Assembly: GCF_009811315.1 (NCBI RefSeq)
Contig: NZ_BLID01000010.1
Location: 70,711-134,710, forward strand
Direction of reading: 5' to 3'
Source of the DNA: Vibrio atypicus
GTDB lineage: Bacteria > Pseudomonadota > Gammaproteobacteria > Enterobacterales > Vibrionaceae
Length of the DNA: 64,000 nucleotides
In this document: piece by piece, positions 26,260 to 35,524 of the stretch
How the letters are laid out: every line of letters starts with the position of its first letter
How positions within the stretch are numbered: the stretch's first letter is position 1
Translations under genes and position numbers: made by a program
Notes under the pieces: model-generated
Seen by the model: only the letters and a program-made list of their open reading frames with translations
What the model was told of the DNA's origin: nothing
Databases searched by the model: none

Positions 26260-28035
26260 ATGGCTACCATACACGTATCAGGAACAAAACTCGCAAGGCA
26301 ACAACCTAGATTACCGCTGATCAAACCGTTCCTTGTCTCTTTCGGTTTTGTTTTCATTGTGGCTATGCACTTCTTTATGCCAAATCCTGGCGGTTCAGGC
26401 CTGGCTCTTTCATTTAACCCCACAACCTGGCTAGCTGTCGCATTTTCACTGGCTATTGGTTTCTATCAAATCGGTACAGAAGGCCGGCTTAGGTACAACA
26501 AGCTAACTATCGGCTTTTTTATTTGCTGTATTCTGATCACGCTACCTGTCTTGTACCCAAACGCTAGCCTTGCATTATCAATCGGTAAACTCACCGGGCT
26601 ATGGGCAGGTTTTACTCTGTTTACCGTATTGCAGCAGTTTCGTTTTAGCAATAAACAAAAACAGCGCCTGTTATGGTTCATCGTCATTGGCGTCGCAGTC
26701 GAAGCCCTATTTGGTTGGATCCAATATTTATGGTTAGAGCCGGGCAATCCATTTGGTTATAACACCGTGAGCAACAGGCCTTATGGGATATTTCAACAGC
26801 CCAATGTAATGGCAAGTTTTCTTGCTACTGGCTTAGCTGTATCCGGTTATTTATTGACTCGCCAGCCAATCAAATATCAATCTAAGATCAGTGATGTAGC
26901 CCTGCTGTATATTATGCCCGCACTTACAATGCCACTTTTAGTACTGCTAGCCTCGCGAACCGGTTGGATTAGTACTACACTGGTAATTCTTCTGATACTT
27001 CCCTATTTATACCGTTTTGCGACGAAAAAGCGCTTTATCGGTTGGTTACTTTCGACTCTACTTGGTCTTTTCTTAGCAGTGCTCCCATCACTCATAACGG
27101 CACAAGAAACAAGCTCTACGAGTACCATAGAACATAAATTTCAATTACAAGACGTACGTGGTGACTTTTTCCCGCAAGCACTAGATATGCTGATCGAGAA
27201 ACCTTTTACGGGTTATGGCTATGGCCGCTTTGAGCCTGAATACATCGTCTATACAGCAAGGCAACACCAGTTAAACGTAAACTACCCTGCAGGATTACCG
27301 ACTCTTGATCACCCACACAATGAACTACTCTATTGGGGGGTTGAAGGCGGGTTAGTCCCTGTTCTGGCCATCTTTTTAGCTGCCATTCTAGTCTTAGTGC
27401 GAATCTATCATGGTAAGAAAGGGTCAAGGTTGGCGCTGTTTGCCTTATTTATTCCCATCGTACTTCACTCGCAACTTGAGTACCCTTTTTATCACTCTGC
27501 AATTCATTGGATTACGTTTATCGTCTTGCTTTATTGGGTGGATCAGCGAGCTAATACATATAAAAATCTATCCTTAAGCCTTGTGTCTAATACAGCTTTG
27601 CGGGTGATGAGCTTAGTCGTTCCGATTCTCACTAGTTTTTACATGTTGAGTACCTTGCAAACCAATTACGTGCTAACACAGTTTGAAAAATCCAACCCAA
27701 AAGATCCGGATATCCTTAATCAGGTTACTAACCCGATCGTTTGGCAAGACCGCTATGATTGGGACATCTACAGTACCTACCTCAATATCGGTTTGTACAA
27801 GCACGATCCTGAGTTCATTCAACCTTATATCGACTGGTCACTAAAGATCATCAAAGATAAGCCAAGACCGGCTTTCTATAACAACTTGATTTTGGCCTAT
27901 CAAGGACTGGAGCAAGATGAGAAAGCAGAGCAGATTCGCAGTGAAGCACAGTTCCTCTTCCCGAATAAAGATTTCTCTGAGGTGAGATACATTCCACCGA
28001 ATATCGATGCGCTAACCGCTAAACCAGCGGAGTAG
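26260..28035 (+). CDS. pglL: O-oligosaccharyltransferase PglL-like (Wzy_C family)
   Basis: A 591-residue polytopic inner-membrane protein with about a dozen hydrophobic segments over residues 20-460 and a soluble C-terminal tail with TPR-like helices (about 470-580). Two PglL hallmarks are present: RPYGIFQQPN (173-182) and HPHNE (351-355) in the large periplasmic loop. Such enzymes transfer undecaprenyl-linked glycans to Ser/Thr of pilins and other periplasmic proteins. The V. cholerae orthologue next to uvrA has been shown to be a functional O-oligosaccharyltransferase when expressed in E. coli. The O-antigen ligase WaaL shares the fold but usually lacks the RPYGxFxQxN-type motif. The MSHA pilin is a plausible target but this is unproven. 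Confidence 0.85.
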   Translation: MATIHVSGTKLARQQPRLPLIKPFLVSFGFVFIVAMHFFMPNPGGSGLALSFNPTTWLAVAFSLAIGFYQIGTEGRLRYNKLTIGFFICCILITLPVLYPNASLALSIGKLTGLWAGFTLFTVLQQFRFSNKQKQRLLWFIVIGVAVEALFGWIQYLWLEPGNPFGYNTVSNRPYGIFQQPNVMASFLATGLAVSGYLLTRQPIKYQSKISDVALLYIMPALTMPLLVLLASRTGWISTTLVILLILPYLYRFATKKRFIGWLLSTLLGLFLAVLPSLITAQETSSTSTIEHKFQLQDVRGDFFPQALDMLIEKPFTGYGYGRFEPEYIVYTARQHQLNVNYPAGLPTLDHPHNELLYWGVEGGLVPVLAIFLAAILVLVRIYHGKKGSRLALFALFIPIVLHSQLEYPFYHSAIHWITFIVLLYWVDQRANTYKNLSLSLVSNTALRVMSLVVPILTSFYMLSTLQTNYVLTQFEKSNPKDPDILNQVTNPIVWQDRYDWDIYSTYLNIGLYKHDPEFIQPYIDWSLKIIKDKPRPAFYNNLILAYQGLEQDEKAEQIRSEAQFLFPNKDFSEVRYIPPNIDALTAKPAE

Positions 28036-28054
28036 CACAGAGCGTAAGATCAAA

Positions 28055-28077
28055 AAAGGCGACATGATGTCGCCTTT
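28055..28077. terminator. Shared terminator of pglL and the aminotransferase gene
   Basis: Perfect stem AAAGGCGACAT/ATGTCGCCTTT, A-rich on one side and T-rich on the other, between two convergent genes. It can serve both strands. Confidence 0.85.
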
Positions 28078-28089
28078 CTATTTGAACTC

Positions 28090-29211
28090 TTATTGGGTAA
28101 GGGATTCTTCAAGTGCCCTTAAGCAGAGCGCGACATTTTCTGGTCGAGCACCATAACCCATTAAGCCAATACGCCATGCTTTCCCAGCTAAAGCCCCGAG
28201 ACCAGCGCCAATCTCTAGGTTGTATGTTTCCAATAAATGACTGCGGATTTTTGCCTCATCAATTCCTTCAGGGATATAAATCGCATTCAATTGTGGTAAG
28301 CGAGAAGCTTCTTCGACCACAAATTCAAAACCAAGCTTTTCAAGACCCGATTTAAGTTTGTTATGCATATCGCGATGACGCTGCCATGCATTCTCTAGAC
28401 CTTCATTTTTGAGTAGCAGTAGTGACTCATGCAGTGCGTATAAACTATTCACTGGAGCAGTGTGATGATAGCTTCGCTTACCTTCCCCACTCCAATAACC
28501 GAGCACCAAACTTTGGTCCAAGAACCAACTTTGAACGGGAGTCGTTCGAGACTGAATTTTCTCAATCGCTGATGAAGAAAAAGTCACTGGCGACAATCCA
28601 GGGACACAAGATAAACACTTCTGACTGCCAGAATAGACCGCATCTAACTTCCATTCATCAACCTTGAGCGGAACACCACCCAATGACGTCACCGCATCAA
28701 CAATCGTCAGTAAGCCATATTGCTTAGCTAACTTACCCAATGCTTCTGCATCACTACATGCTCCCGTGGACGTTTCAGCATGTACGAATGCCAAAATTTT
28801 AGCATCAGGATTTGCCTTTAGTGCTTGTTCCACTTTATCAACAGAGACAGGAGCGCCCCATTCATCATCTACTACTTCAACCACCCCACCAGCGCGAACA
28901 ACATTTTCACGCATACGCTCACCAAAAACACCGTTACGGCACACAATCACTTTTTCGCCTGGCTCAATAAGGTTGACGAAACAGGTCTCCATCCCTGCAC
29001 TTCCTGGCGCTGATACTGCAATCGTGAACTCATTGTCAGTCTGAAAAGCGTATTTTAGGAGCTGCTTCAACTCATCCATCATGCCGATAAACAGCGGATC
29101 TAAGTGACCAACCGTTGGTCGACTCAAGGCTTGCAGTACTTGTGGAGAAATATCTGATGGACCTGGGCCCATTAATATACGGTGAGGTGGGATAAAACTT
29201 TGAATCGTCAT
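28090..29211 (-). CDS. Class V aminotransferase, alanine/serine-glyoxylate type
   Basis: A 373-residue PLP enzyme of fold type I. The conserved opening ILMGPGPSDISPQVL, the segment SAPGSAGMET and the PLP-binding lysine in YSGSQKCLS (Lys198) place it in the serine/alanine-glyoxylate aminotransferase group, which also includes ureidoglycine-glyoxylate aminotransferases. The actual amino donor cannot be read from sequence. The ATG at 29211 has AGGAG at proper spacing; a longer frame from 29232 is less likely. It is convergent with pglL and divergent from lysC, so context gives little about its pathway. Confidence 0.88.
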   Translation of the reverse strand: MTIQSFIPPHRILMGPGPSDISPQVLQALSRPTVGHLDPLFIGMMDELKQLLKYAFQTDNEFTIAVSAPGSAGMETCFVNLIEPGEKVIVCRNGVFGERMRENVVRAGGVVEVVDDEWGAPVSVDKVEQALKANPDAKILAFVHAETSTGACSDAEALGKLAKQYGLLTIVDAVTSLGGVPLKVDEWKLDAVYSGSQKCLSCVPGLSPVTFSSSAIEKIQSRTTPVQSWFLDQSLVLGYWSGEGKRSYHHTAPVNSLYALHESLLLLKNEGLENAWQRHRDMHNKLKSGLEKLGFEFVVEEASRLPQLNAIYIPEGIDEAKIRSHLLETYNLEIGAGLGALAGKAWRIGLMGYGARPENVALCLRALEESLTQ

Positions 29212-29367
29212 TGGCAGCTCCTTTTGCAACATTTTTATCTTTCTAACTATTGTTCTGTAACCACCTTAATCCAAATAAGCATACGCAGCAATTAGCCCAA
29301 AGTCTTGAGGTCAAACCAGTGTCACAAGTTTGTTAATTTATAAAGAGCATAAAGTTACAAAATACCG

Positions 29368-29396
29368 TTGACATTGGTCACATAAAAACGTTCAAT
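29368..29396 (+). promoter_or_regulatory. lysC promoter
   Basis: Perfect TTGACA (29368-29373), a 17-base spacer and TTCAAT (29391-29396). Transcription would start near 29403, placing the whole lysine aptamer in the leader RNA. Confidence 0.75.
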
Positions 29397-29458
29397 GCTG
29401 GATAGGTGGCGAATATTTATGCCACGCAACAGTGTTATTAAAGAAACTATATTGTTGC

Positions 29459-29627
29459 AGAAGAGGAGCACTGCCCAGGTAGGTGTGTTGTGGAACCACA
29501 ATTCCAACACAATGCACTGAGGGGGAGTAGTGCCGAGGTAGATCAAAAGTGTGGTTTTGATCTGTCGGTTGTCTGGGTTGAATCCCAACGACTGTCATCA
29601 GCGCAGCCTGATGATGAGCTTCTGAGG
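29459..29627 (+). ncRNA. Lysine riboswitch (L-box)
   Basis: The leader of lysC carries the conserved L-box blocks in order: AGAAGAGGAGC, CTGCCCAGGTAG, CTGAGGGGGAGTAGTGCCG, AGGT, GGTTGAATCCC, and the closing GAGCTTCTGAGG. AGAAG (29459-29463) pairs with CTTCT (29618-29622) to form P1. It aligns block by block with the E. coli lysC leader. It would repress aspartokinase when lysine is high. About 110 bases remain before the GTG start for the expression platform, but I see no clean terminator there. Control of translation initiation is possible. Confidence 0.93.
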
Positions 29628-29736
29628 TAAAACTACAAGATCAAACCTCTCTTTCGCTCATTCTCTCTTCAAGCAAACATCGGATGTTGAGCATATAAGC
29701 TCAGTTAAATTTTCAGGAAGTCGTGGGAGAAATACC

Positions 29737-31089
29737 GTGAGCAATTTTAATGTTGCTAAGTTTGGTGGAACAAGTGTCGCTAACTTTGAAGCAATGAGCC
29801 GTTGTGCGGCTGTCATCGAAGCCAACCCAAACACCAAACTCGTCGTTAGCAGTGCATGTTCAGGGGTGACTAACTTATTAGTCGAATTAGCTAATGGTGT
29901 ACAAGATACGCAGCGTCGCAGTGAAATCTTAACCAAGCTTGCCGAAATCCATAATGCGATTTTGGGTCAACTAGAAAACTCAGATCAAGTCGCTAGCGAT
30001 GTCTATGCGATCTTAGATACCGTCACTAGCTTAGCAGAAGCAGCCTCGATTCAATCTAGCCACAAGCTTACTGACCACTTGGTCGCTTGTGGAGAGTTAA
30101 TGTCGACACACATTCTCGCTCAATTACTCAAAGAACGCGGCTTAAACGCCACTCGCTTTGATATCCGCGATGTACTGCGCACTGACGCCAACTTCGGCAA
30201 AGCTGAACCTCAACTAGAAACCATCAAGCAACTGGCTGACCGCTCTCTTGTGCCTCTTTGCCAAGATTATGTAGTAGTGACCCAAGGTTTTATCGGCTCA
30301 GATAGTGAAGGAAATACCACAACATTGGGCCGTGGTGGCAGTGATTACAGCGCAGCATTAATCGCTGAAGCGGTTGAAGCATCAGGTTTAGAGATCTGGA
30401 CTGACGTACCAGGTATCTACACCACAGACCCACGCATCGCACCAAAAGCTTCACCAATCCCGGAAATCAGCTTTAGTGAAGCCTCTGAAATGGCGAACTT
30501 CGGCGCCAAGATCCTTCACCCTTCAACCTTGGTTCCTGCACTTCGTCACGATATTCCGGTCTTTGTTGGATCATCAAAACAACCAGAGAAAGGCGGTACT
30601 TGGATTCGCCATCAAGTTGAAAGCTCGCCACTATTCAGAGCTCTAGCACTTCGCTGTAACCAAACCATGGTAACCCTACGCAGCGCTAATATGTTCCACG
30701 CATATGGTTTTCTGGCCAAAGTGTTTGAGATTTTGGCAAAACACAAAGTATCCGTGGATTTGATCACGACTTCTGAAATCAGTGTCTCGTTGACTCTGGA
30801 TCAAACTGACACAGCAGGTGGCGCACCACAACTACCAGAGCAAGCAAGAATTGAACTCGAAGAGCTATGTCATGTCGAGGTTGAACATAACCTTTGCTTA
30901 GTGGCACTGATTGGCAACAACATGAGCGAGAGCAAAGGCTACGCTAAGCAAGTCTTTGGCACTTTGGAAGATTTCAACTTACGTATGATCTGTTACGGCG
31001 CAAGCCCACACAACCTCTGCTTCTTGCTGCATGAATCAGTATCAAAACAAGCAATTCAGAAGCTGCATACCGAATTGTTTGAAGGCTAA
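29737..31089 (+). CDS. lysC: Lysine-sensitive aspartokinase III
   Basis: A 450-residue aspartate kinase, the first step of the lysine/threonine/methionine pathway. The N-terminus has KFGGTSVANFEAM, the kinase core includes TTLGRGGSDYSAALIAEA, and the C-terminal 150 residues form the two ACT domains that bind lysine. It is monofunctional: no homoserine dehydrogenase part. The start is GTG with GGGAG upstream. The lysine riboswitch supports assignment as the lysine-feedback isozyme. Confidence 0.96.
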   Translation: MSNFNVAKFGGTSVANFEAMSRCAAVIEANPNTKLVVSSACSGVTNLLVELANGVQDTQRRSEILTKLAEIHNAILGQLENSDQVASDVYAILDTVTSLAEAASIQSSHKLTDHLVACGELMSTHILAQLLKERGLNATRFDIRDVLRTDANFGKAEPQLETIKQLADRSLVPLCQDYVVVTQGFIGSDSEGNTTTLGRGGSDYSAALIAEAVEASGLEIWTDVPGIYTTDPRIAPKASPIPEISFSEASEMANFGAKILHPSTLVPALRHDIPVFVGSSKQPEKGGTWIRHQVESSPLFRALALRCNQTMVTLRSANMFHAYGFLAKVFEILAKHKVSVDLITTSEISVSLTLDQTDTAGGAPQLPEQARIELEELCHVEVEHNLCLVALIGNNMSESKGYAKQVFGTLEDFNLRMICYGASPHNLCFLLHESVSKQAIQKLHTELFEG

Positions 31090-31094
31090 ATAAC

Positions 31095-31125
31095 AGAAAA
31101 GGTTGGCATATTGCCAACCTTTTCT
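31095..31125 (+). terminator. lysC terminator
   Basis: Perfect stem AGAAAAGGTTGGCA/TGCCAACCTTTTCT followed by T-rich sequence, 6 bases past the lysC stop. Confidence 0.88.
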
Positions 31126-31173
31126 TTAACTATTATGTAATAACACGCATTAATTACAGTAATATGTTTGCTT

Positions 31174-32517
31174 CTATTCGCCTGCCACTTTCATTGACTC
31201 AAGTAGAATTGAACCGGTCTGAATTTGCGATCGAGTTTCCACATCGCTGCCAACAGCAACAATATTTTGGAACATATCTTTAAGGTTGCCTGCAATCGTG
31301 ATCTCAGAAACCGGGTATTGGATCTCACCATTCTCAACCCAAAAACCTGCCGCACCGCGAGAGTAGTCACCCGTAACGATATTCACACCTTGGCCCATCG
31401 TTTCTGTCACAAGTAGACCCGTACCCAACTCTTTGAGCATTTGAGCAAAACTTTGACCTGTCGTTTGAACAAACCAATTGTGAATACCACCAGCATGACC
31501 AGTCGGAGTCATATCCATTTTACGAGCAGCGTAGCTGGTCAACAGATAAGTCGCCAATTTACCATCGGTGATGATGTCTCTGTCTTGAGTGAACACACCT
31601 TCGCTATCAAATGGGCTCGATGCTAAACCACGCAGTAAGTGCGGCTTCTCAGAAATGTTGAACCACTCTGGCAACACCTGTTGACCCAGTTGGTCCAATA
31701 AGAATGACGATTTACGGTAAAGGTTACCGCCACTGATCGCCATAACAAGGTGACCAATTAAACCCGTTGCGACATCAGAAGCAAACATCACAGGGTATTG
31801 ACCCGTTTTGAGTTTCTGCGCATCTAAGCGGCTCACTGTTTTTTCGGCCGCTTTTAAGCCAACAGTTTCCGGTGACCAAAGATCATCTTTATGACGCGCA
31901 ACGGTATAGTCATAATCGCGCTCCATTTCACCATTAGCTCCTTGGCCAATCACACAACAACTGGTGCTGTGTCGGCTTGAAGCGTAACTGGCTAACAATC
32001 CGTGACTGTTACCATACACTTTCACACCGTAATGGCTGTCGTAGCTCGCGCCGTCACTCTGTTTAATCTTATCGCTGAAAGACAAGGCTTTTTGTTCAGC
32101 AGCAATAGCTACCTGAGCGGCGTAATCTGGATCGGGCGTATCTGGATGGAACAGATCTAGATCAGGAATCTCTTTGACCATGAGCTCTTTCGGCGCTGGG
32201 CCTGCGTATGGGTCTTCAGAGGTATAACGAGCAATATCCAGCGCAGCCAATACCGTTTGCTGGATAGCCTTCTCACTTAAGTCAGATGTAGACGCGCTAC
32301 CTTTGCGCTGACCACGATAAACCGTGATACCCAGTGCACCATCGCTATTGAATTCAACGTTTTCTACTTCACACATACGAGTAGAAACACTCAATCCCGT
32401 CGTTTTCGTGATCGCAACTTCTGCACCATCAGATTTCTCTGCTGCCATCTCGAGCGCTTTGGCTACGGCGGCTTCTAGCTCAACACGTTGTTGAGCAACT
32501 TGCTCTTTTACGTCCAT
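31174..32517 (-). CDS. pmbA: Metalloprotease-like protein PmbA/TldE
   Basis: A 447-residue TldE-family protein, which with TldD forms a heterodimeric zinc protease that unfolds and degrades peptides (microcin B17 maturation, CcdA degradation in E. coli). The TldD/E segments SGGNLYRKSSFLLD and FDSEGVFTQDRDI are recognisable. As usual for TldE, the HExxxH zinc motif of TldD is absent, so it depends on a TldD encoded elsewhere. Its start is divergent from darP over 108 bases. Confidence 0.93.
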   Translation of the reverse strand: MDVKEQVAQQRVELEAAVAKALEMAAEKSDGAEVAITKTTGLSVSTRMCEVENVEFNSDGALGITVYRGQRKGSASTSDLSEKAIQQTVLAALDIARYTSEDPYAGPAPKELMVKEIPDLDLFHPDTPDPDYAAQVAIAAEQKALSFSDKIKQSDGASYDSHYGVKVYGNSHGLLASYASSRHSTSCCVIGQGANGEMERDYDYTVARHKDDLWSPETVGLKAAEKTVSRLDAQKLKTGQYPVMFASDVATGLIGHLVMAISGGNLYRKSSFLLDQLGQQVLPEWFNISEKPHLLRGLASSPFDSEGVFTQDRDIITDGKLATYLLTSYAARKMDMTPTGHAGGIHNWFVQTTGQSFAQMLKELGTGLLVTETMGQGVNIVTGDYSRGAAGFWVENGEIQYPVSEITIAGNLKDMFQNIVAVGSDVETRSQIQTGSILLESMKVAGE

Positions 32518-32625
32518 ATCTACTTAGTTCTAAAGGTTTGTTGCCTTTAGGATAACAAGAATTTCGCTTTCTCCCCACGATTCTTGTTAAAATAGAGAAA
32601 TAGATGTTCAAATTAAGGCAGAAAG

Positions 32626-33159
32626 ATGGCACGTAAAAACCAAAAAGCGCCATGGGAACCAGAAGAAGAAATTATCTGGGTAAGTAAGACCGAGTTGAAA
32701 CGCGACATGGAAGAGCTACAGAAACTGGGTGAAGAGCTAGTAAGCTTAAAGCCATCAGTACTGGAGAAGTTTCCTCTAAGTGAAGATTTAGCTGAAGCGA
32801 TCAAAGACGCTCAGCGCTTCAAAAACGAAGCTCGCCGTCGCCAGCTGCAATACATCGGCAAACTGATGCGTTTTGAAGATCCTGAACCACTACAAGCAGC
32901 ACTGGATAAAGTACGCAACAAGCACTCTCAAGCAACAGCACACCTGCATAAACTTGAGCAACTGCGTGATCGCGTAGTAGAAGAAGGGGATGCGGCTATC
33001 GCAGAAGTCATGGACCTATATCCAGCGGCCGATCGTCAGCGTCTTCGTCAACTTGCGCGTCAAGCGGCAAAAGAGAAGAGCTCAGGAAAACCAGCAAAAG
33101 CATTCCGTGAAATCTTCCAAGTGTTAAAAGCACTAAGTGACGAAGAAGAAGCGTCCTAA
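32626..33159 (+). CDS. darP: Ribosome-associated protein DarP (YjgA)
   Basis: A 177-residue highly charged, mostly helical protein of the DUF615 family. E. coli YjgA/DarP binds late 50S precursors and assists maturation of the peptidyl transferase centre. The typical opening KAPWEPEEEIIWVSKTELKR and the internal RRRQLQYIGKLMR are present. Its divergent pairing with pmbA is the same as in E. coli. A hairpin terminator follows. Confidence 0.93.
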   Translation: MARKNQKAPWEPEEEIIWVSKTELKRDMEELQKLGEELVSLKPSVLEKFPLSEDLAEAIKDAQRFKNEARRRQLQYIGKLMRFEDPEPLQAALDKVRNKHSQATAHLHKLEQLRDRVVEEGDAAIAEVMDLYPAADRQRLRQLARQAAKEKSSGKPAKAFREIFQVLKALSDEEEAS

Positions 33160-33177
33160 CGTATTGATCTAGTAAAT

Positions 33178-33209
33178 AAGAGCTGATGGTCAAACATCGG
33201 CTCTTTTTA
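33178..33209. terminator. Terminator between darP and thiQ
   Basis: Stem AAGAGCTGATG/CATCGGCTCTT (one T-G pair), 6-base loop and T-run on the plus strand. It lies between convergent darP and thiQ. Confidence 0.8.
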
Positions 33210-33221
33210 TATCAAACGCAA

Positions 33222-33926
33222 TTACTCACCAGCTCGGACAAATTCGCTCAGCTGTTTGTTCTCATGTTGAGAAGATAATTCCCCAATATCCCCTACAACC
33301 TCAACTTGGTTGTTCGCTACAAACAAAAACTGAGTTGCTATCGCTTTGGCATCACTAATATGGTGAGTCACCATTAAAACCGTAGCTTGTCTTTCGCTCG
33401 CCAACTTCTGAACCAAACAGAGCATCTCTTCACGCAACACAGGATCAAGAGCAGAAAAAGGCTCATCCAATAACCAAATTGGTGCTGGTTGAACAAAACA
33501 GCGTGCTAATGCCACACGTTGTCGCTGTCCTCCAGATAACTGCTCTGGTATACGGTCAAGGTATTCTGCAACCCCAACTTGCTGAGCCGCCAGCTCAACT
33601 TGACCTTTTTGTTCTTGGCTTAACTTCAAGCCAGGCTCAAGACCTAAACCAATGTTCTCTCTTACCGTTAGGTGGGCAAAAAGGTTGTGCTCTTGGAACA
33701 ACATAGCAAAAGGTCGTTGGTGTGGCTCTTTACCCAATATGGATTGACCTTCAACCTTAATGTCTCCGCGCTCTGGTTCAATAAACCCAGCGACCAAAGC
33801 CAACAAGGTTGATTTACCCGCCCCACTCGGCCCCATCAGAGCAAGAATTTCACCGGTATTTATATGCGCGTCAAAATGAAATAAATCTCGGTGGTAATAG
33901 TAATGAACATCACTTAGCGTCAACAT
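33222..33926 (-). CDS. thiQ: Thiamine ABC transporter ATPase
   Basis: A 234-residue ABC ATPase that energises thiamine/TPP import with ThiP and ThiB. Walker A GPSGAGKST (32-40), signature LSGGQRQRVALARC, Walker B IWLLDEPFSALD and a switch His (MVTHH) are all intact. It overlaps the end of thiP by 17 bases. It is the last gene of the thiB-thiP-thiQ operon under a TPP riboswitch. Confidence 0.95.
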   Translation of the reverse strand: MLTLSDVHYYYHRDLFHFDAHINTGEILALMGPSGAGKSTLLALVAGFIEPERGDIKVEGQSILGKEPHQRPFAMLFQEHNLFAHLTVRENIGLGLEPGLKLSQEQKGQVELAAQQVGVAEYLDRIPEQLSGGQRQRVALARCFVQPAPIWLLDEPFSALDPVLREEMLCLVQKLASERQATVLMVTHHISDAKAIATQFLFVANNQVEVVGDIGELSSQHENKQLSEFVRAGE

Positions 33927-35514
33927 AAGTCACCTTTGAATTGGCTTTGAATAAGGTTTCAATCAACGTAAAACAACCAACACTGAGTAGCAACAACGTC
34001 ACCGAAACCACTGCTGCTGCTTCCATTTGGTAGCTACCTAGCAATTGAAATAAATACAGAGGTAGAGTGCGAAACTCTTGACTGCCAAATAGCGCGATAG
34101 CACTCAGATCCCCAATCGCAAACATAAAACTAATCGCAAAAGCATGTGCCATCGGTTTCTTCAAAGCTCGCCACTCCACAACCTGCAAACGTTGCCATCC
34201 TTTAATGCCCAAACTGGCACAAAGGTACTGGTATTGTTGTTCAACTTGAAGCATCGGCTGAGCAAGCGTCTTAATCACGTAAGGTAGCCCCATCAGAGCA
34301 TTAACCGCAACCACAACAAAAAAGGCCAAGCTAAAGACATCAGTAAAACTGCGTAGAAGTAAAAACAATCCGGTCGATACAACCAAGCCAGGCGTAACCA
34401 AAATGATGGTGCCAATCAGTTCAATATTGTCTGCTCGTTTATTCTGGTAATTAAGCCTTAAACGACGACTTGTCACCAGAATCGCTATCCCTGCAACTAA
34501 AGCGATCAAGCTGGCAAAAGTAGCCACCTTTAATGATGACCAGAGCGCCAACCAAAAACGGCTATCACTGAATACCGATACTGCCTGACTGTTCACTCCG
34601 CTGACAATGACCATCAGTAACGGCGGCAGCACGAGCAAGACGGAAAAGCCTATCCAGATCCAGTCCCAACATTTAGAGAGTTGTGTATCTCGCGTAAGGT
34701 ATCTCTTTTGATCTTGGCTACCTGATGAGGTAGCAATTGGTTTCGCTAAACGCTGAATCGCCAAGGCCATCACGCCGCACAATAACATCTGCCAGATCGC
34801 CAGTAGAGCACCCGCTTGCAAGTCAAAGTCAAACTTAATGGCTTGATAGATCGCCAACTCTATGGTGGTCGACTTAGGACCGCCACCAAGCGCCATCACC
34901 GTAGCGAAGCTAGTAAAACAGAGCATAAAGACCAAACCACATACATGGGCGAGCTGCTGCTTTAAGCGTGGCCATTCCACCCAAACAAACTTTTGCCAGT
35001 GGCTCATACCAAGATGCGCACAGAGCTTATGTTGCTCCGCTGGTATTGATTCAAGTGATTGGAGCAACAAACGAGTCGCGTAGGGAAGATTAAAAAACAG
35101 ATGCGCTAATAAGATGCCGTTAAGGCCATAAATAGAAAATGGCAATTTTGAATCTAAAGCTTTAAAGCCATCGGCCAATAAGCCACTGTTGCCGTAAATC
35201 GCTAACAGACCAAAAACCCCCACCAATACCGGCAACACTAGGGTGGTCGCAAACAACTTCAATAACAGCCTCTTGCCTGGAAATTCGCGTCGAGATAAAG
35301 CATGTGCAACCGGAATCGCCAAACCTACGCTCAATACTGTTGATAAAAAAGATTGGTAGAAGCTGAATTGGGTCACATGACGATAGTAAGGATCTTGCCA
35401 TACTTGCATCACATTTAGAGAGGGGGCTTCGATAAGCAAAGCACCTAAGGCTGAAACAACAAAGGCCGCGATAAACATCGCGACCCATAAGCCTATTTTA
35501 GGAACGTTATACAA
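33910..35514 (-). CDS. thiP: Thiamine ABC transporter permease
   Basis: A 534-residue permease with about 12 membrane segments in two homologous halves. Each half has the EAA-type cytoplasmic loop that docks on ThiQ (around HLGMSHWQKFVWVEWP and SLGIKGWQRLQVVEWR). The fused two-domain form is typical of ThiP/SfuB-type importers. The start appears to be TTG at 35514, eight bases after AAGG. The first in-frame ATG would remove part of the first membrane helix. Confidence 0.93.
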   Translation of the reverse strand: MYNVPKIGLWVAMFIAAFVVSALGALLIEAPSLNVMQVWQDPYYRHVTQFSFYQSFLSTVLSVGLAIPVAHALSRREFPGKRLLLKLFATTLVLPVLVGVFGLLAIYGNSGLLADGFKALDSKLPFSIYGLNGILLAHLFFNLPYATRLLLQSLESIPAEQHKLCAHLGMSHWQKFVWVEWPRLKQQLAHVCGLVFMLCFTSFATVMALGGGPKSTTIELAIYQAIKFDFDLQAGALLAIWQMLLCGVMALAIQRLAKPIATSSGSQDQKRYLTRDTQLSKCWDWIWIGFSVLLVLPPLLMVIVSGVNSQAVSVFSDSRFWLALWSSLKVATFASLIALVAGIAILVTSRRLRLNYQNKRADNIELIGTIILVTPGLVVSTGLFLLLRSFTDVFSLAFFVVVAVNALMGLPYVIKTLAQPMLQVEQQYQYLCASLGIKGWQRLQVVEWRALKKPMAHAFAISFMFAIGDLSAIALFGSQEFRTLPLYLFQLLGSYQMEAAAVVSVTLLLLSVGCFTLIETLFKANSKVTYVDAK

Positions 35515-35524
35515 ACAATTAACC

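Noticed and set aside
28664..29044. 126-codon frame antisense to the aminotransferase gene
   Set aside because: Shadow of a clear PLP-enzyme gene; composition is not protein-like and there is no start signal.
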